Below, one piece after another: positions 1-8,090 of a stretch of 54,567 nucleotides of DNA. Under the pieces are notes generated by a model, which made no database searches, was not told the origin of the DNA, and was given only the letters and a program-made list of their open reading frames with translations. Location of the stretch: positions 1-54,567 of the forward strand of contig NZ_JANAVZ010000013.1 in the NCBI RefSeq assembly GCF_025195095.1, given 5' to 3'. The stretch is from Paracoccus maritimus. Its GTDB lineage: Bacteria > Pseudomonadota > Alphaproteobacteria > Rhodobacterales > Rhodobacteraceae. Within the stretch, counting starts at the first letter, position 1. Each line of letters begins with the position of its first letter. A program made the position numbers and the translations under genes.

Positions 1-2029
1 TCTGCGAGACGAACTGCACCAGCATGACGACGACGACGTTCTTCTTGCGCAGCGTCGCCAGCCAGGTCTTCAGCTCGCGCTGGAAGTAGAGATCGTCGAG
101 GAACACGCCCGCCTCTTCCAGAACCAGCAGGGTCGGGGTTCTGGCGCTGACGGTCTTCTCGATCTGCCGGAAGAGATAGGCCAGCAATGCGGTCCGCTCG
201 ATCTCCATGTTGAGAAGCGCGGTCATATCGACGCCGACGATATCCGAGGCGCTGAAATCGACGATTGGCGCGCTGTCCTGACCGAAGACCCAGCCGTACT
301 GGCCGTTGGGGGACCATTCACCGACACGCCCGCCGATATCGCCCTCGAAGGAGCGGAACCGTGTCGTGAAGTTGGTGAAGTCCTGGAAGGACGGAAGGGC
401 CGTCGCGTTGCTTTCGACGGTGCGCGCCAGCTTCTCGGAATCGCTGACCGACAGCTGGTGCCCCTTGCGTTCCAGAAGCGCGGTCAGCCAGCTGCGCAGC
501 CATGCCTGACCTTCCTCGTCGGTTTCCGAGGCGAGCGGATTGAGCCCGGTATTCCGGCCCGCGCGCACGGCGGTATAGGTGCCGCCAAGCGCGCGCAGGG
601 GCATTTCCAGCGACTGGTCCTTGTCGAAGGCGATGATCCGGCAACCTGTGCGCCGCGCCTGCGCGGCCAGGAAGGCCATGATCGTGGATTTGCCCGCATC
701 GGGCGGGCCGACGATCAGGGTGCTGGCAAACGGCGGCTCGGACTCCGCGTGGGCGAACCGACCGTGGAACGAGAAATCATACGGCGAATTGGCGCAGCTC
801 TTGAAGGTCGTGATCGGCGTGCCCCAATAGCATTCGGAGGCGGGCTTGCCGAGCCGGACCATGTGCAGCGCGGCGAAGTCCGAGAAATTCCGGTTGGAGA
901 TGGTCAGCGGGCGCTTCTGGAACTCGTGATTGCCCGGAAACCGCGCGAACCATGCAGCGGCCAGGCCGTGCTTTTCGACGACGATCTTGAGCTTCTTCGA
1001 GCGCAGGATGGCCGTGACCGCCGTCACCTTGCGTTTGAGGGCATCGGGAGTTGCGGCATAGACGGTGACGATGGTCTGGCTGTCGCCAAAGCCCATTTGG
1101 CCCATTTGCAGATCCTCGGCGGCCTCCTGAAGCTGCGCGGCAATCTTGCCGCCGGCGCTTTCCTCAAGCGTCTGCTCAAGCCGGGTTGTCGCCTTGGCCG
1201 AGATCAGGTCGGGCAGAAGCGGCTGGTAGGTGCAGGAGATCAGGATATCGGGATCTGTGTAGAGCGTGTCGAGAATGCCGCCATGGGTCTGGGGCGAAAG
1301 GTTCGCCACGCTGATTACCGAGGCGTATCGCGTCTCGAAGTCGTCGCCGATTTCCACGGCCCGGTCGTAGATTTCGATGGGCGTGCGGATATCGTCCACG
1401 ATGGTGCCGGTCTCGGACCGGGCCAGCGGCGCATAGATTCCCGTCGAGATCGCGCGCAGAAACCCGATCAGCGTGCCATCCTCGATCGCCAGCAGTTCCG
1501 AGCCGTCGCCCAGGGTCTCGGCCACACTCTGGGCAAGTTCCGCGAGATCGGACAGGCGCTCGGGCAGGTTATCCTGACGCCCATGACTGAGAAAGCCGCC
1601 GAAGATCGGCATCCGTTCCGCCATGGATTTGCGCTCGATCACCGAGAGGAAGAGCACCGGGACGCAGAGGCCCGCCGAGGTGATGTGGGTGCGCCAGGCC
1701 TGGTCCAGTTCCTTGCCGAAGCCCGGTTCGACGAAGGCTTTGGGCTGATAGTCGAAGTCGTGATAGGCCGAGCGGATCTTGTGGAAGTGGAAGCTGAAAT
1801 TGTTTCCGGACTTGTCCACGAGTTCGGCAAGCCGGTCGTTGATATGGGCCAGTTCGCTTTCGCTGGCCGTGAACGGGTTGACGCCCGCGATCTTCACGAC
1901 CGAGACCAGCGCCCCGCTGCGCGTGGCGATGGCATGGTTATTCTCCTCGAAGAGATAGGGCAGCATGTCTTCGAGGTCGCGGGCACCGCCGAACAGCGCC
2001 CGGATCGGGCTGGGGAAAATATCATTCAT
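1..2029 (-). CDS. virB4: VirB4 type IV secretion ATPase (C-terminus cut by window edge)
   Basis: VirB4/TrbE-family ATPase that powers pilus assembly and substrate transfer at the inner membrane. The reading frame begins with ATG at 2029 (MNDIFPSPIRALFGGARD) and stays open to base 2, giving 676 codons. A Walker A motif, GPPDAGKST, lies near residues 440-447. VirB4 proteins are usually about 790 residues, so roughly 110 C-terminal residues lie outside the window. The visible end, VQFVSQ, is the usual late ATPase segment. The start overlaps the virB3 stop by 8 bases, as expected in a tightly coupled virB operon. A 544-codon frame on the opposite strand is an antisense shadow. Confidence 0.95.
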   Translation of the reverse strand, partial: MNDIFPSPIRALFGGARDLEDMLPYLFEENNHAIATRSGALVSVVKIAGVNPFTASESELAHINDRLAELVDKSGNNFSFHFHKIRSAYHDFDYQPKAFVEPGFGKELDQAWRTHITSAGLCVPVLFLSVIERKSMAERMPIFGGFLSHGRQDNLPERLSDLAELAQSVAETLGDGSELLAIEDGTLIGFLRAISTGIYAPLARSETGTIVDDIRTPIEIYDRAVEIGDDFETRYASVISVANLSPQTHGGILDTLYTDPDILISCTYQPLLPDLISAKATTRLEQTLEESAGGKIAAQLQEAAEDLQMGQMGFGDSQTIVTVYAATPDALKRKVTAVTAILRSKKLKIVVEKHGLAAAWFARFPGNHEFQKRPLTISNRNFSDFAALHMVRLGKPASECYWGTPITTFKSCANSPYDFSFHGRFAHAESEPPFASTLIVGPPDAGKSTIMAFLAAQARRTGCRIIAFDKDQSLEMPLRALGGTYTAVRAGRNTGLNPLASETDEEGQAWLRSWLTALLERKGHQLSVSDSEKLARTVESNATALPSFQDFTNFTTRFRSFEGDIGGRVGEWSPNGQYGWVFGQDSAPIVDFSASDIVGVDMTALLNMEIERTALLAYLFRQIEKTVSARTPTLLVLEEAGVFLDDLYFQRELKTWLATLRKKNVVVVMLVQFVSQ

Positions 2030-2291
2030 ACCGGGATCCAGAGCTGGCGCGCAGCAGCCGCTCGGGCGTGCGCGAGGTCACGACCGCGATGAAGCGCGCG
2101 AAATGCGGATTGATGACCGAGGCGGCCCAGAGAGCCGCCCAGAGAACGGGGATCGCCCAGAGATACCAGAGGCTGTCGAGGAAGATGAACGTGAGGAAAG
2201 GCGGGATGAAGGCCAGCCCGGCCAGCGGCAGAGGCAGGCCAAAGAACCTGGCCTGCCGGTTGAGCCCCTGGATATACACGTTCTCCCGCAT
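2022..2291 (-). CDS. virB3: VirB3 inner-membrane T4SS component
   Basis: Small VirB3-family protein of 89 residues that associates with VirB4 at the inner membrane. It shows a short polar N-terminus, then two hydrophobic stretches (about residues 19-35 and 37-56) and a basic C-terminus. The ATG at 2291 overlaps the TGA of virB2 (TGATG), which decides this start over an upstream in-frame ATG. Its position between virB2 and virB4 and its length fit the family. Confidence 0.9.
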   Translation of the reverse strand: MRENVYIQGLNRQARFFGLPLPLAGLAFIPPFLTFIFLDSLWYLWAIPVLWAALWAASVINPHFARFIAVVTSRTPERLLRASSGSRYE

Positions 2292-2602
2292 CAGTCGCCG
2301 GAGCCCCGGAAGATCGCGATGATCGACTCTGCAAGGTTGTCGCCGCCGAAGATGAAGAACAGCCCGACGACCGTCACGCCGATCCATTTCCAGTCTATGA
2401 ACTTGGTGAAGATCGCCAGGAAGCCGATGATCAGCAGGATGAGGACGACGGCGGTCAGGGCAAGGTTGTTGTCGCGCAGCTGCTCGATGATGCTTTCGCC
2501 GGTATCTTCAAACCCGGACAGATCGACTTCCTGGGCATAGGCCTGGACGTTGGCAGCGCACCAGATCCCGGCGGCGACGAGCTTTTGCCTGAAGTTCAGC
2601 AT
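2291..2602 (-). CDS. virB2: VirB2 major pilin
   Basis: VirB2-type pilin precursor of 103 residues. It has an N-terminal hydrophobic signal region ending near AYAQ (about residue 24), then a short polar segment and two transmembrane helices (about 47-65 and 71-90), the usual layout of the T-pilus subunit. It lies 12 bp after the virB1 stop and overlaps virB3 by one base. After export and cleavage the mature protein should be about 80 residues. Confidence 0.9.
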   Translation of the reverse strand: MLNFRQKLVAAGIWCAANVQAYAQEVDLSGFEDTGESIIEQLRDNNLALTAVVLILLIIGFLAIFTKFIDWKWIGVTVVGLFFIFGGDNLAESIIAIFRGSGD

Positions 2603-2614
2603 TGGGTAATTCCT

Positions 2615-3391
2615 TTATGTCAAACGGTTGCGATAGATCGCCATGACCTTGCGGACATGGTTCCGGGTTTCCCGGTAGGGGGGGATGCCGCGATACCTGC
2701 GGACCGCACCGGGGCCGGCGTTGTAGGCCGCCAGTGCGAGTTCGGGCGTGCCGAAAGCGCCGAGCTGCATCAGCAGATAGCGCGCCCCGCCATCGAGGTT
2801 CTGGACCGGATCGCGGGGATCGACGCCGAGAAAGCGCGCGGTGCCGGGCATGAGCTGCGCAAGCCCCATCGCGCCGGCCGAGGAATAGGCTGTGACCTTG
2901 AACCCGCTTTCGACCTGGATCATCGAATGGAAGTAGGCGTCCCAATGCCGGGGCGAGAAGCCTGCGGCACGGATCGCAGGATGGGATGCGTAGCGTGCGG
3001 CGGCTGCCGTCACCATGTCCCGGATGGACACTGACGCCTCTGTGGGGACCAGCATCGAGCGGATCAGCGCCGGCTCATCATCTGGTGTCCGGGAGTATTC
3101 GGGATCGTCCTCGGGACGCGCGAAGATATCGCGGGCTGCGCCGGCGTTCAGGACAAAGCCGCGCGTCTCGGAGAGAACGTCGGCCTTAGCAGAAAAGGGT
3201 ACGGCAAGTAGCGATGCTAGGAGGACACGGCGGGATAATGGCTCTCGTGCACAAGTCCGGGCTCCCGAATGCGTGCGATTGTCGCAGCGCGGGGGCTGGG
3301 GGACAATGACAGGCCATACCGATGCTCTTCGGTCAGTTCCTTGCCGGTGATGGTGGCTTGCTGATTTCTTGGATGAGGCGCATCCCTTCAT
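2615..3391 (-). CDS. virB1: VirB1 lytic transglycosylase (start uncertain)
   Basis: SLT-type lytic transglycosylase that opens peptidoglycan for the T4SS. The C-terminal half has the catalytic region VESGF, then GAMGLAQLMPGTA, NLDGGARYLL and LAAYNAGPGAV, in family order. A signal-peptide-like stretch (SRRVLLASLLAVPFSAKA) precedes the mature part, but no ATG, GTG or TTG lies in frame just before it. The nearest ATG is at 3391, inside the 3' end of the upstream gene, and would add about 50 odd residues. Either that start is used, a rare start is used, or the native start has been lost. The product is certain; the start is not. Confidence 0.8.
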   Translation of the reverse strand: MKGCASSKKSASHHHRQGTDRRASVWPVIVPQPPRCDNRTHSGARTCAREPLSRRVLLASLLAVPFSAKADVLSETRGFVLNAGAARDIFARPEDDPEYSRTPDDEPALIRSMLVPTEASVSIRDMVTAAAARYASHPAIRAAGFSPRHWDAYFHSMIQVESGFKVTAYSSAGAMGLAQLMPGTARFLGVDPRDPVQNLDGGARYLLMQLGAFGTPELALAAYNAGPGAVRRYRGIPPYRETRNHVRKVMAIYRNRLT

Positions 3392-3683
3392 ACAAAGGAA
3401 TGCGGGGACCAGATACGTCAAAGTCGTCAAGGAAAGAGATGAGGCCAGTGATGGTCTTAAACACCCGCAATTCCATAACTTTCCGGGCTGTGACAAGAAT
3501 TCGTTCAACCGATCCGTCCGGCGAAACGACGCGAACTCCCCATTTTCCGAAATAGTTTGAGTGCCGCTTCGCTGCGGATTCCAGGCAGATAACTTCGATG
3601 GCCCATCCCTGGTTGATGAGCACGCGGCATCCGTCTTCGCTAACCACATTAGGAGCTTCTTTGAAGTTGTGTTCCAGTTCCAC
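3333..3683 (-). CDS. Conserved-looking hypothetical protein upstream of virB1
   Basis: A 116-residue soluble protein with no signal peptide or membrane segment. I do not recognise the family. Its composition is ordinary for a folded protein, with a central strand-rich region (GWAIEVICLE, KWGVRVVSPDGSVERILV) followed by a helix. It is the first gene before virB1 on the same strand, so it could be the operon leader and perhaps a regulator, but nothing shows DNA binding. The virB1 reading frame overlaps its 3' end. Confidence 0.6.
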   Translation of the reverse strand: MELEHNFKEAPNVVSEDGCRVLINQGWAIEVICLESAAKRHSNYFGKWGVRVVSPDGSVERILVTARKVMELRVFKTITGLISFLDDFDVSGPRIPLYEGMRLIQEISKPPSPARN

Positions 3684-4052
3684 AGGTCAGCCCCAAAGGT
3701 GGATCAACCTGCTACTATGCAGGTTTGATACAATAATGCAGTAATGAGCGCAAGGTTAATTATTGTCTTGCGCCGGCGATCTTTTCAGGAGCGTAAGCTA
3801 TCCGTTCACTGTGCAATTGCCAAGGAAAGCAGCGGACGGGAGGCGAGTACAAATCTGCATCATTGTGAACTCTCATCGAACAGAAGCAGCTTAGATATTG
3901 AAGTCCACTTTGACGAAGACGAACCGCCCTAGTCGGGGACACGGGAACGATCACAGTGTGCGGTAGTCCACTGTCACGATCGTTTGCATTGAAATCAAAA
4001 CTGCAGTAAAGGTGCAATAATTTATCTTTGTAGTGACCCCCTGTAGCGACCC
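3684..4052. other. Divergent intergenic region before the virB operon
   Basis: 369 bp of AT-richer DNA between the minus-strand virB cluster and the plus-strand gene at 4053. I see no convincing gene; short open frames here lack ribosome sites. It contains an imperfect inverted repeat, ACGATCACAGTG (3947-3958) against CACTGTCACGATCGT (3969-3983), a plausible operator. A TTGAAA hexamer near 3990 is followed about 18 bp later by an AT-rich hexamer, a weak candidate promoter for the plus-strand gene. Confidence 0.4.
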
Positions 4053-4604
4053 ATGCCCATTCCTCGCGTTTTTGCACCCGCCTGTGTAGCAATAGCTTTC
4101 GGTATCAGCACACCCGCTGAAGCGTATCCGATCGACTGCGCGATCCTGCTTTGTCTCGCAGGTGGTTTTCCAGCCTCGGCCGAGTGTTCGGCGGCACATA
4201 CGGAAATGATCCGGCGCGTCACGCCCTGGCCGATCGAGCCACCCTTGCAGCTCTGGCGTTGCCCGATGAATGGTGGATTGCCGGCCGGAAGCGCTGGAGG
4301 TGACGTTCCTGACGATGTGAGACACTATCGCGAGGGAATAGAGCTGTGGCAGGTCACCAAGCGATCTATGAACTCAAGCGGTGGGCGAGAAGTGCACCGC
4401 ACGATTTCACGCCACCATTATGACGAAGGGGGGCGTTGGGTTCGGGGAGAAGCTTCACTGTTGAGTATGCCATCGTGGGTTGATCAGCAGATCATCGAGC
4501 ACAATGGCATAGGGCTGGCAGGCGATTTCGGCAGCTTTAACGGCATCCTGATGCGTTACCACGACTACCGGAATCAGCCATCGTACACCTGGATCAGCTA
4601 CTGA
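4053..4604 (+). CDS. Secreted hypothetical protein of conjugative plasmids
   Basis: A 183-residue protein with an N-terminal signal-like segment (about residues 5-23, ending STPAEA) followed by a second hydrophobic stretch containing Cys residues (CAILLCLAGGFPAS). The following TPWPIEPPLQLWRCP block is a pattern I associate with a conserved small exported protein found beside alphaproteobacterial vir/tra loci. No enzyme motif is visible. It lies divergently from virB1 and before the replication module. Its function is unknown; an envelope accessory role in transfer is inference from position. Confidence 0.6.
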   Translation: MPIPRVFAPACVAIAFGISTPAEAYPIDCAILLCLAGGFPASAECSAAHTEMIRRVTPWPIEPPLQLWRCPMNGGLPAGSAGGDVPDDVRHYREGIELWQVTKRSMNSSGGREVHRTISRHHYDEGGRWVRGEASLLSMPSWVDQQIIEHNGIGLAGDFGSFNGILMRYHDYRNQPSYTWISY

Positions 4605-4723
4605 GGCTTGTCTTTGCCGCCGCCAGGAACACTATAATTGCCGTTAACCCCAAGTTGTCGTAGGGTTTCCGATTAAGGCCCCAAAGAGGAGCACGAGCAG
4701 AATCAGACAGACCATTCGGAAAT

Positions 4724-4805
4724 GAAAACCCCCCGCACGGGGTCCGCACGAGGGGGCTTTGGGGCGTAACACAGGTTTGCCGACCTGCATTGCTCAACTC
4801 TGTTA
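4724..4805 (-). ncRNA. Candidate antisense ctRNA controlling repC
   Basis: On the minus strand just before repC, a TTGATT hexamer (4834-4839) and a TAACTA hexamer (4812-4817) are spaced 16 bp. They are followed by a short stem-loop (CAGGT...ACCTG, about 4771-4787) and then a C-rich/G-rich stem (4729-4734 with 4752-4756) ending in TTTT at 4725-4728. This would give an RNA of about 80 nt. RepABC-type plasmids carry a small counter-transcribed RNA in the leader of repC, and the position and layout match. No expression evidence is available. Confidence 0.45.
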
Positions 4806-4913
4806 AGAGCATAGTTACCTTCCCAACCCCGAAAATCAAGAGCAAAAACGCATCTGTGCGAACAGATCCGATATGCCTGCGGAACCTGTGCCTCAACAAA
4901 CATGAGGACAGAG

Positions 4914-6170
4914 ATGGCATTTCAGAGGGCGGCGCATCCCGCCGCGACGCGGGCCTACCGCGACACCGAAGACGAACACCCGACGCTGCCGGGCAACATG
5001 CAGCGGGACAGCTTCGCGGCCCTGGTGGAGCGCGTGGCACCGCGCCTTGGCGTCGGCCGGGCAGCTGCGAACGCCTTTGTGCGCCTGGCGTCGATGACCC
5101 GGCCGAGTGACTGGACCAGTCCGGACAGATCCCCCGTCATCTATGCCGCGGCTGGCGAGGTCGCAAAGATGCTGGATCGATCACAAGTGCGCACGCGCGT
5201 GATCACTGCCGAGCTGGAACGCGCCGGTCTGATCGAGCGCCGGACAGGCGCGAATGGCAGCCGGTCGCGGACGTCGGGAACCGGGCTCTATTTCGGGGCA
5301 GCGATTGCCCGCGCCGCTGAATTGATGGCCCTCGATGACCAATTAAAGGCCGAACGGCAGCAGGCGATCTTCCTGCGCGGCCAGCGCAGCACGCACAAGC
5401 GCCATCTGATCCGCGCGCTGGAGGGCCTGTCGGAGCTCAGCCCCCATTGCCCGGAGGCTGAAGCGATCCGGCAGGAGGCGGAGGCGTGGCCTTCAGCCGA
5501 ACGGCTTCATTGTATGGACCTCGCGGCACTCGAATCCCATGTGGATGAGGCGGACAGGCTGTGCAGAACTGCACTGGATCTTCTCGAAAAACGGGAAGAA
5601 TCGAACGGTGAACCGTTCGAAAACAATCGACCCTATATACAAGATACAACTGAAGAATCCTTGGTATCCTGTAACGAGACCGTGGATAAGCGGAGCGCGG
5701 GCTTGCCCGCGCACGACAATTTCCATGTCGTGCCGCCTAACGGCGGCCCGAATTGCCGAGAAAAAGATGATGGGGCGGCGAGCGGAGCGCTCAAGAGCGA
5801 ATTTATCGCCCGGCTTGGACCACAGAGGCTGTTCGATCTCGCCTCACCGGACATGCAGCTGTATCTCTGCGGAAGGGCAGAGCCGGAATATCTACGATTC
5901 CACGATTTTGTCTGGGCTGCCGAGCGGCGGGTTCCGGAACTCGGCATCAGCCCCGACGCCTGGAACACGGCGCGCGAGGTGATGGGAGAGGACAGTGCCA
6001 TGCTGTCGATCCTGATCCTCGATGCCCGCAAATCCGAGCCGGGCCATGTCATCTTCAAGCCTGGCGGATACTTGCGGGCCATGACGGAACGATATCGCCG
6101 TGGCGAGCTGTACCTGATCCGCAGCCTGATCGGGCTCAGCGAACGCCAGAGGGCAGGGCACGGATCATGA
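4914..6170 (+). CDS. repC: RepC-family plasmid replication initiator
   Basis: A 418-residue RepC-like initiator. The N-terminal part has the winged-helix pattern expected of RepC (AAAGEVAKMLDRSQVRTRVI, then ELERAGLIERRTGANGSR, about residues 75-120). The C-terminal part carries the conserved RepC end (LGISPDAWNTAREVMG, FKPGGYLRAMTERYRRGELY). ATG 4914 is preferred over ATG 4902 because GAGGA lies 5 bases before it. The middle third is AT-rich and probably holds the origin. No repA or repB precedes it, unlike classical repABC units. The downstream gene overlaps by 4 bp. Confidence 0.85.
   Translation: MAFQRAAHPAATRAYRDTEDEHPTLPGNMQRDSFAALVERVAPRLGVGRAAANAFVRLASMTRPSDWTSPDRSPVIYAAAGEVAKMLDRSQVRTRVITAELERAGLIERRTGANGSRSRTSGTGLYFGAAIARAAELMALDDQLKAERQQAIFLRGQRSTHKRHLIRALEGLSELSPHCPEAEAIRQEAEAWPSAERLHCMDLAALESHVDEADRLCRTALDLLEKREESNGEPFENNRPYIQDTTEESLVSCNETVDKRSAGLPAHDNFHVVPPNGGPNCREKDDGAASGALKSEFIARLGPQRLFDLASPDMQLYLCGRAEPEYLRFHDFVWAAERRVPELGISPDAWNTAREVMGEDSAMLSILILDARKSEPGHVIFKPGGYLRAMTERYRRGELYLIRSLIGLSERQRAGHGS
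5590..5690. other. Candidate oriV inside repC
   Basis: An AT-rich patch within repC holds a perfect dyad, TCGAACGGT-GA-ACCGTTCGA (5601-5620), followed by AT-rich sequence (about 5618-5660). In RepABC plasmids the replication origin lies in an AT-rich segment with dyad symmetry in the middle of repC, so this is the best oriV candidate in the window. The assignment rests on position and composition only. Confidence 0.5.
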
Positions 6171-6487
6171 AACCCGAACTGGCGGCCGCCGCGATCCTGC
6201 TTCTGTTCATTCACCCGGCATTTGCGCAGGCATCGATCTGTATCCCGCCGGAAGAGCCCTTCGTGCCGGCCGACGACGCAGCTTTCGGTGAATATGCCGA
6301 CCTGGTGGCGGAAGATTTCGAGCGGTATTTTTCGGAAGTCCGGCCCTACATCGCGTGCCTCGACGCCGCGCGACAGGATGCCTTTGCCCGTGCGCGGGAG
6401 GTTTCCGCACAGCACGAGGCGTTCTGGAAACGGGCCGACGAGATGGGATTGACGGAGGAAGTCGCACCCGATGCTGACCCGGAGTGA
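6167..6487 (+). CDS. Small exported protein coupled to repC
   Basis: A 106-residue protein with a clear signal peptide (about residues 1-21, cleavage after AFAQA). The mature part is acidic, with two Cys residues that could form a disulfide, and is predicted helical. Its ATG overlaps the repC stop by 4 bp (ATGA), so translation is probably coupled. I do not recognise the family. A periplasmic protein coupled to an initiator is unusual; it may be a plasmid accessory factor. Confidence 0.6.
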   Translation: MKPELAAAAILLLFIHPAFAQASICIPPEEPFVPADDAAFGEYADLVAEDFERYFSEVRPYIACLDAARQDAFARAREVSAQHEAFWKRADEMGLTEEVAPDADPE

Positions 6488-6554
6488 CTTGGCGGCCGAT
6501 GCCGGTCCGGCGCTCGATCCGCGTCGTCTCGCTGCCAGCCCTTTCCGGCTCCGT

Positions 6555-6875
6555 TCAGCAGTCCATCGGCAGGATGATGGTGCCGTCGGTCCCGGATTTG
6601 CCGTAGCCGACCACATCCTTGCGGATGGCGCAGCCGGTGGCCTGCGCCATCAGCCGCTGCGCTTCCTCCGTGGTCAGGGCCATGCCTGCCGGGTGTGTCA
6701 GCGTCGCTTCGCCTTCACCTGGCGTCATCACCAGGTCCGAGCTGCGCGGCGTCCAGCTCACCATGATCTCCTGACCGCGATAAGTGAGCGCGCGGGTGTT
6801 CTCCGCCGGCGTGGTCTCAATGGCCGCTGCGCAGGCGCCAAGCAGACAGGGGATCAGGATCATAAATCGCTTCAT
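6555..6875 (-). CDS. Small lipoprotein
   Basis: A 106-residue lipoprotein. ATG 6875 gives a short basic start (MKRF), a hydrophobic stretch and the lipobox LLGAC near residues 11-15; the in-frame ATG further upstream is rejected because it would place extra residues before the signal. The rest looks like a small beta-rich domain with two further Cys residues. It lies 48 bp from the nuclease-like gene on the same strand, so the two may be cotranscribed. Its function is unknown. Confidence 0.65.
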   Translation of the reverse strand: MKRFMILIPCLLGACAAAIETTPAENTRALTYRGQEIMVSWTPRSSDLVMTPGEGEATLTHPAGMALTTEEAQRLMAQATGCAIRKDVVGYGKSGTDGTIILPMDC

Positions 6876-6923
6876 GGAATGCACTCCGGAATTCACGGGC
6901 AAAGAATACAGCTCTAGGTGGAG

Positions 6924-7319
6924 TCACCAGTATCGTCGGCACGCGCCCTGCGCAATCATGACGCCGGCGAGATCTCGGCCGTCCGGCAATGTGCAGCTTC
7001 CGATCCATCGGTCATAGCTGCGCCTGCCGTTCAGATGGCAGGCAAGGGACTGGCCTCTGACCAGCCGCTGCATCTCGGTCTTCGCGCGCTGGCCGGCCGG
7101 CGTGCCCAGTTCGGCGCAATCGAGCGATCCGAAGCGAATGGCATGGCCGCCGACTTCGATCGTGTCGCCGTCGCGCACATGCGTCACAGGACCGGCGATC
7201 TTTTCCCGCGCCAGGATGGGGACCAGCCATGGCACGTATTCGGGAAATCGCTCCGCTGGGTCGATGGTGACGATCAACAGCGCCAGGAGGCTGAGGACAA
7301 TAAGGGCAGGGGACTTCAT
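6924..7319 (-). CDS. Membrane-anchored thermonuclease-like (SNase) protein
   Basis: A 131-residue staphylococcal-nuclease-fold protein. An N-terminal signal anchor (about residues 4-20) is followed by the SNase core: HVRDGDTIEVGGHAIRFGSLDCAE, then GQRAKTEMQRLV and the late GVMIAQGACRRYW segment. The Arg of RFGS and the Glu of CAE correspond to the usual catalytic pair. Similar short SNase proteins are common beside alphaproteobacterial T4SS loci; a role in degrading or trimming DNA in the periplasm is inference. The start at 7319 places the hydrophobic anchor first. Confidence 0.75.
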   Translation of the reverse strand: MKSPALIVLSLLALLIVTIDPAERFPEYVPWLVPILAREKIAGPVTHVRDGDTIEVGGHAIRFGSLDCAELGTPAGQRAKTEMQRLVRGQSLACHLNGRRSYDRWIGSCTLPDGRDLAGVMIAQGACRRYW

Positions 7320-7414
7320 GCCACGGTTTCTAGCAGAAAAGCAGGCTGTGTTCATGAAATGTTTTCATCGCTCGACGCGGCCATGGTAATCTTCATCTGA
7401 AAGGAGATCGAGCC

Positions 7415-7936
7415 ATGACCCGGCCCATTCAGATCAGGACTGCAAGTCAGCGCGAAGTTGCGGCCTTCGTGGCGCACCAGCGCGATGAGGAAGGCAAAGC
7501 CGCCCTAGCCAGAGCGGCGCGCGATTGCGAGTGGCAAGACGACTTCGATGACGAGGATCTGGAATGCGAGGCGTGGGAACAGGCTGCGGCGCAATTGCTC
7601 GATGAAGGACGAGAGATCTTCGGGAGCGAAGCTGCGGCGCAGATGGAGTTCGATCGCATCGTCAAACGCCGGGCCAAGGCATCCGCGCAACAAAATCTCT
7701 CCGGGGGCAGATCATGGACGCCAAGCCCTTTTGAAGAAAGTCGCGCGTTCTTCCTGGCACTCCGCCAAGGCGTGCCGTTGATCCTTCTGCTCATCTTTGT
7801 CGGCTTGCCAGTCGCGACGTTAATCGGAACCGTTAGCGCAGTTCCACTGATGGCCGCGATCGCGGGGATCGTCTGGTATGTCCATAGCCGGATGTTGGAA
7901 AACATCAGAGAGATGCGACCCGCGGACGACGATTGA
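7415..7936 (+). CDS. Hypothetical membrane protein
   Basis: A 173-residue protein with a charged, helical, acidic N-terminal half (about residues 10-90) and two transmembrane helices near residues 118-137 and 140-156, close to the C-terminus. AAAGGAG precedes the ATG at a normal distance. I recognise no family. A minus-strand frame covering the same DNA looks like a shadow. The plausible topology is a large cytoplasmic N-terminal domain with a C-terminal anchor. Confidence 0.6.
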   Translation: MTRPIQIRTASQREVAAFVAHQRDEEGKAALARAARDCEWQDDFDDEDLECEAWEQAAAQLLDEGREIFGSEAAAQMEFDRIVKRRAKASAQQNLSGGRSWTPSPFEESRAFFLALRQGVPLILLLIFVGLPVATLIGTVSAVPLMAAIAGIVWYVHSRMLENIREMRPADDD

Positions 7937-7964
7937 GGGGCGGCCCCCAATTCATCTTAGTATG

Positions 7965-8090
7965 TGTCCCATTTGGGTACACCCATTATGGACGTTCTTC
8001 ATGAACACCGCCTACAGCGGAATGACTGTTCAATTTGGGTCTGTTTATATATATTGAACACATTTCGCCAAGGTCATACCCAAAATGAAC
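7965..8090. promoter_or_regulatory. Candidate res site of the resolvase
   Basis: Three related sites precede and overlap the resolvase start: CCCATTTGGGTACACC near 7967, GTTCAATTTGGGTCTG at 8028-8043, and the inverse GTTCATTTTGGGTATG at 8075-8090. The second sits in a GTTCAAT/ATTGAAC inverted repeat (8028-8034, 8053-8059). Three subsites next to the gene is the usual res layout for serine resolvases, where they also act as operators. Confidence 0.55.

Noticed and set aside
458..2092. Long plus-strand open frame of 544 codons
   Set aside because: It is antisense to virB4, whose motifs are clear on the minus strand; the translation shows no domain and is Arg/Gly-rich as expected from a GC-rich shadow.
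3744..3932. Possible small gene upstream of the secreted protein
   Set aside because: No ribosome site, no protein-like pattern, and it lies in probable promoter DNA.
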